A stretch of DNA of 64,000 bases, from positions 806,001-870,000 of the forward strand of contig NZ_JACVAP010000001.1 of the NCBI RefSeq assembly GCF_014851915.1. The letters run 5' to 3'. Below, one piece after another: positions 61,193 through 64,000 of the stretch. The notes beneath the pieces were generated by a model that had not been told where the DNA came from, did not search any database, and was given only the letters and a program-made list of their open reading frames with translations. A program made the translations under genes and the position numbers. This DNA comes from Xanthomonas sp. XNM01. Its GTDB lineage: Bacteria > Pseudomonadota > Gammaproteobacteria > Xanthomonadales > Xanthomonadaceae. Position 1 is the first letter of the stretch; each line of letters opens with the position of its first letter.

Positions 61193-62242
61193 TCAGCCGA
61201 TGCGGACGCGTTCTTCGCCGCTGGCGGCGACCACCTGGCCGATGGTCCGGTGCGCCAGGCCCTGCGCGTCCAGCGCCGCGCCCAGCGGGGCCACGGCATC
61301 CTGCGGGACCACCAGCACGAAGCCGACGCCGCAGTTGAAGGTGCGCCACATCTCGGCGTCGGCCACCGCGCCTTCGCGCTGCAGCCAGTCGAACACGGGC
61401 GGCAGCACGATCGCCGAGGCCTCGATGTCCAGGCCCAGGCCGTCGGGGATGACCCGGATGATGTTCTCGGTCAGGCCGCCGCCGGTGATGTGGGCCATCG
61501 CGTGGATCGCCGCGCCATGGGCGCGCAGCAGCGACAGGATCGGCTTCACGTACAACCGCGTCGGGGCCATCAGCGCGTCGACCAGGCGCACGCCCCCGAT
61601 CTCCAGCTCGGCCGGGCGGCCGGCACGGTCGTAGATGCGGCGGACCAGCGAGTAGCCGTTGGAATGCGGGCCGGAGGAGGCGATGCCGATCAGCACGTCG
61701 CCTTCGCGGACCTTCGCGCCGTCGAGGATCTCGGACTTCTCGACCGCGGCCACGCAGAAGCCGGCCAGGTCGTATTCGCCCGGCGGGTACATGTCGGGCA
61801 TCTCGGCGGTCTCGCCGCCGATCAGGGCGCAGCCGGACTCGGTGCAGCCCTCGGAGATGCCGCCGACCACGGCCGCGGCGGTGTCCACGTCCAGCTTGCC
61901 GGTGGCGAAGTAGTCGAGGAAGAACAGCGGCTCGGCGCCCTGCACCAGCACGTCGTTGACGCACATGGCGACCAGGTCGATGCCGATGGTGTCGTGGCGG
62001 CCCAGCTGCTGGGCCAGCTTCAGCTTGGTGCCGACGCCGTCGGTGCCCGAAACCAGCACCGGCTCGCGGTACTTGCCGGACAGGTCGAACAGTGCGCCGA
62101 AGCCACCCAGCCCGCCCATCACCTCGGGACGGAAGCTGCGCTTGACCAGCGGCTTGATCCGTTCGACCAGCGCATTGCCGGCATCGATGTCCACGCCCGC
62201 GTCGCGGTAGGTCAGGGAGGTCGGCGGTATGGTCTGGCTCAC
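61193..62242 (-). CDS. purM: Phosphoribosylformylglycinamidine cyclo-ligase
   Basis: 349 residues. Closes the imidazole ring of AIR with ATP. Signatures include [66 protein letters not shown] and [14 protein letters not shown]. Usual length. First gene of purM-purN, divergent from the DUF2066 gene across 133 bases. Confidence 0.97.
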   Translation of the reverse strand: MSQTIPPTSLTYRDAGVDIDAGNALVERIKPLVKRSFRPEVMGGLGGFGALFDLSGKYREPVLVSGTDGVGTKLKLAQQLGRHDTIGIDLVAMCVNDVLVQGAEPLFFLDYFATGKLDVDTAAAVVGGISEGCTESGCALIGGETAEMPDMYPPGEYDLAGFCVAAVEKSEILDGAKVREGDVLIGIASSGPHSNGYSLVRRIYDRAGRPAELEIGGVRLVDALMAPTRLYVKPILSLLRAHGAAIHAMAHITGGGLTENIIRVIPDGLGLDIEASAIVLPPVFDWLQREGAVADAEMWRTFNCGVGFVLVVPQDAVAPLGAALDAQGLAHRTIGQVVAASGEERVRIG

Positions 62243-62375
62243 GTGGGCGGCTTCTGGTTCGACGAAGCCGGCGATTCTAGCAGCCGGGCCGGTCCTTCAC
62301 CGCGCCGGATTGGCGCCGGGAGGGCATTCGCGCAACAATCGCGGTCCTGTCCGTCCCACGCCGAAGGATTCGCGC

Positions 62376-63446
62376 ATGCGTGCATGCACCGGTTTCGCCC
62401 TGTCCCTGCTGCTCTGGCTGCTTGCCGGCCAAGCGCTGGCGCAGGCCGGCCTGCGCACCGAAGGCGACGTGGTCAGCGTACAGGGCGTCTACGCGGCCGA
62501 GGTGCAGGTCAACAGCCAGACCGACCAGGCGCGCGAGGCGGCCTATCCGCGCGCGCTGGCCGCGGTGCTGTCCAAGATTTCCGGCGATGCGGGCGTGGTC
62601 AACCGCCCGGGCGTGACCCAGGAGCTCCGCAACGCCAGGCAGTACGTGGACGGGTACGACTACCGCCAGGACCAGGGCACCTCGCCGGGCGGGGCGCCGA
62701 CGTTCCGGACCATGCTGGTGGTGCGCTTCGTCCCCGAGGACATCGACGTGCTGGTCTCCGCGCTGGGCCTGCCGGTCTGGCCGCAGCCCCGGCCCAAGCC
62801 GGTGCTGTGGATGGCGATCGACGACGGCAGCGGCCCGCGCCTGCTCAGCACCGCACACGTGAACGCCGCCCGGCCGCTGCTCGACCGCGCCCAGGAACGT
62901 GGCTACCGGCTCGGCCTGCCTGCCGGCAGTGCCGCCGAACAGGCCGCGATCGGCGCGATCTGGCGCAGCGACCCTGCCGCCGTCGCCCGCGCATCGGCCG
63001 CCTACAGCCCTCCGATGCAGCTGATCGGCAAGCTGTTCCGCAGCGGCAACGGCTGGACTGCCGAATGGACCTTCGTGGACGCCGGCCGCGTGCTGGCGAC
63101 GCGTTCGATCTCCGACGGCGACGCGCGGCGGGCCCTGTCCAGCGGTGCCGACGTGGCCGCCGACGCGCTGATCCAGCGCTACGCCAAGGTGCCGCCGTCG
63201 CAGCCGGCGGGTACCTACCGGGTCGTGTTCACCGGCGTCCGCAATGCCGACGACTACCTGCGCGTGTCGGGCCTGCTGCAGCGCCTGTCGGTGGTGCGCC
63301 GGATCGCGCCGGTGCGGGTCGACGGCGAGCGGATGGAGTTCGATCTGGATCTGCTCACCGGCCTGGCCGGGTTCGAGCGCATGCTCGGCAACGACGTGCC
63401 CGTGGTCGTGGTCGAGGGCGCCACCGGGGAGTACCGCATCCGATGA
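62376..63446 (+). CDS. DUF2066 protein with signal peptide
   Basis: 356 residues. Signal peptide GFALSLLLWLLAGQALA. The family blocks are VYAAEVQVNSQTDQAREAAYPRALAAVLSKISGD, the MLVVRFVPEDIDVLVSALGLPVWPQPRPKPVLWMAIDDG region and a C-terminal repeat-like part (GVRNADDYLRVSGLLQRLSVV). DUF2066 genes commonly sit beside perM and hda near purM, as here. Function is unknown, presumably periplasmic. It overlaps the next gene by four bases (ATGA). Confidence 0.9.
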   Translation: MRACTGFALSLLLWLLAGQALAQAGLRTEGDVVSVQGVYAAEVQVNSQTDQAREAAYPRALAAVLSKISGDAGVVNRPGVTQELRNARQYVDGYDYRQDQGTSPGGAPTFRTMLVVRFVPEDIDVLVSALGLPVWPQPRPKPVLWMAIDDGSGPRLLSTAHVNAARPLLDRAQERGYRLGLPAGSAAEQAAIGAIWRSDPAAVARASAAYSPPMQLIGKLFRSGNGWTAEWTFVDAGRVLATRSISDGDARRALSSGADVAADALIQRYAKVPPSQPAGTYRVVFTGVRNADDYLRVSGLLQRLSVVRRIAPVRVDGERMEFDLDLLTGLAGFERMLGNDVPVVVVEGATGEYRIR

Positions 63447-64000
63447 GCGAGGTCGGTTCCGAGGCGGAAATCGCCCGCTTCCTGCGCCAGCTCAAGTGGG
63501 GCGCGCTGGCGCTGGCCGTGGCCTGGTTCATCTGGGCGCTGGCGCCGATCCTGACGCCGTTCGTGCTGGCGGCGCTGTTGGGCTGGCTGGGCGATCCCCT
63601 GGTCGACCGCCTGCAGCGGCGCGGCCGCTCGCGCACCGTTGCGGTGACCCTGGTGTTCGTCGCCATGTCGCTGCTGCTGGTGCTGTTCCTGCTGATCCTG
63701 GTGCCGATGGTCGAGCGCCAGATCGTCACCTTGGTCAATTCGCTGCCCGAGTACCGCGACTGGTTCATGCAGACCGCGCTGCCGTGGATCGAGGCACGGA
63801 CCGGGTTGGAGCTGATGGGCTGGCTCGACCCGCAGCGGCTGATCGAATGGGTGCGCAGCCACTGGCAGCAGGCCGGCGGCGTTGCGGCGACGTTCTTCGG
63901 CTACCTGTCGCGGTCCGGTTTCGCCCTGGTCACCTGGGTGGTCAACCTGGTGCTGCTGCCGATCCTGGCGTTCTACTTCCTGCGCGACTGGGACAAGCTG
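63443..64000 (+). CDS. AI-2E transporter/PerM family membrane protein, 5' part
   Basis: Cut by the window end after 186 codons. The visible part has the family's paired N-terminal helices (WGALALAVAWFIWALAPILTPFVLAALLGWLGDPLVDRLQRRG), a third helix (LLLVLFLLILVPMVERQIV), a soluble insert (YRDWFMQTALPWIE) and the PILAFYFLRDWDKL end of a later helix. The family includes the TqsA exporter and PerM, with unclear substrates. Coupled to DUF2066; in related genomes the next gene is hda. Confidence 0.9.
   Translation, partial: MSEVGSEAEIARFLRQLKWGALALAVAWFIWALAPILTPFVLAALLGWLGDPLVDRLQRRGRSRTVAVTLVFVAMSLLLVLFLLILVPMVERQIVTLVNSLPEYRDWFMQTALPWIEARTGLELMGWLDPQRLIEWVRSHWQQAGGVAATFFGYLSRSGFALVTWVVNLVLLPILAFYFLRDWDKL

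Overview
This 64 kb window is high-GC chromosomal DNA from a gammaproteobacterium of the Xanthomonadaceae (Lysobacter/Luteimonas/Xanthomonas-like). I infer this from gene order: yqgE-ruvX-pyrB, yggS beside pilT-pilU, kdsD-kdsC-lptC-lptA-lptB-rpoN-hpf-hprK-rapZ-EIIA-HPr-EI-mgtE, ibaG-murA, and purN-purM divergent from DUF2066-perM. Two short TAGGAG-type repeats also fit this family. Nearly all of the window is coding, with many 4-base ATGA overlaps. I saw no rRNA, tRNA, IS element, prophage or CRISPR array.

Layout. 1-1000: the tail of a DUF4189 secreted protein and a small Cys-containing secreted protein. 1.5-3.8 kb: a PAS-GAF-GGDEF-EAL cyclic-di-GMP enzyme. 3.8-10.7 kb: a formate/molybdenum module. 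A ModE-type regulator and a GNAT enzyme lie divergent from an oxalate/formate-family transporter, fdhD, an FdhF/YdeP molybdoenzyme and a small winged-helix protein. 11.3-16.3 kb: an MHS-type transporter, a bacteriohemerythrin behind a perfect FNR box, an exported leucyl aminopeptidase, and a two-receiver diguanylate cyclase.

16.3-28.5 kb is a polyamine island: puuB and puuA on one strand, then puuD, a second PuuA-like ligase, a SpuC-type transaminase, two tandem PotF-like binding lipoproteins, and potG-potH-potI on the other. Putrescine imported by PotFGHI would be glutamylated by PuuA, oxidised by PuuB and released as GABA by PuuD. SpuC offers a direct transamination route. The aldehyde dehydrogenase PuuC is not in this window.

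28.7-43.7 kb: pirin, a small exported protein, DUF4426-proC-yggS, pilT-pilU for type IV pilus retraction, a membrane protein whose 3' end appears frameshifted at an 8-bp tandem repeat, a YitT-family protein, DUF72, tag, a DUF4153 membrane protein, yqgE-ruvX-pyrB, and an accessory patch of four small genes, one of them DUF3916.

43.4-57 kb, minus strand: LPS building (kdsD, kdsC) and transport (lptCAB), then rpoN and hpf, then a carbohydrate-permease-free PTS (hprK, rapZ, EIIA, HPr, EI) that looks regulatory, then mgtE and four small genes. 57-64 kb: ibaG-murA-EF-hand protein, a tandem DUF3108 pair, purN-purM, DUF2066, and the start of a PerM/AI-2E family membrane protein cut by the window end.
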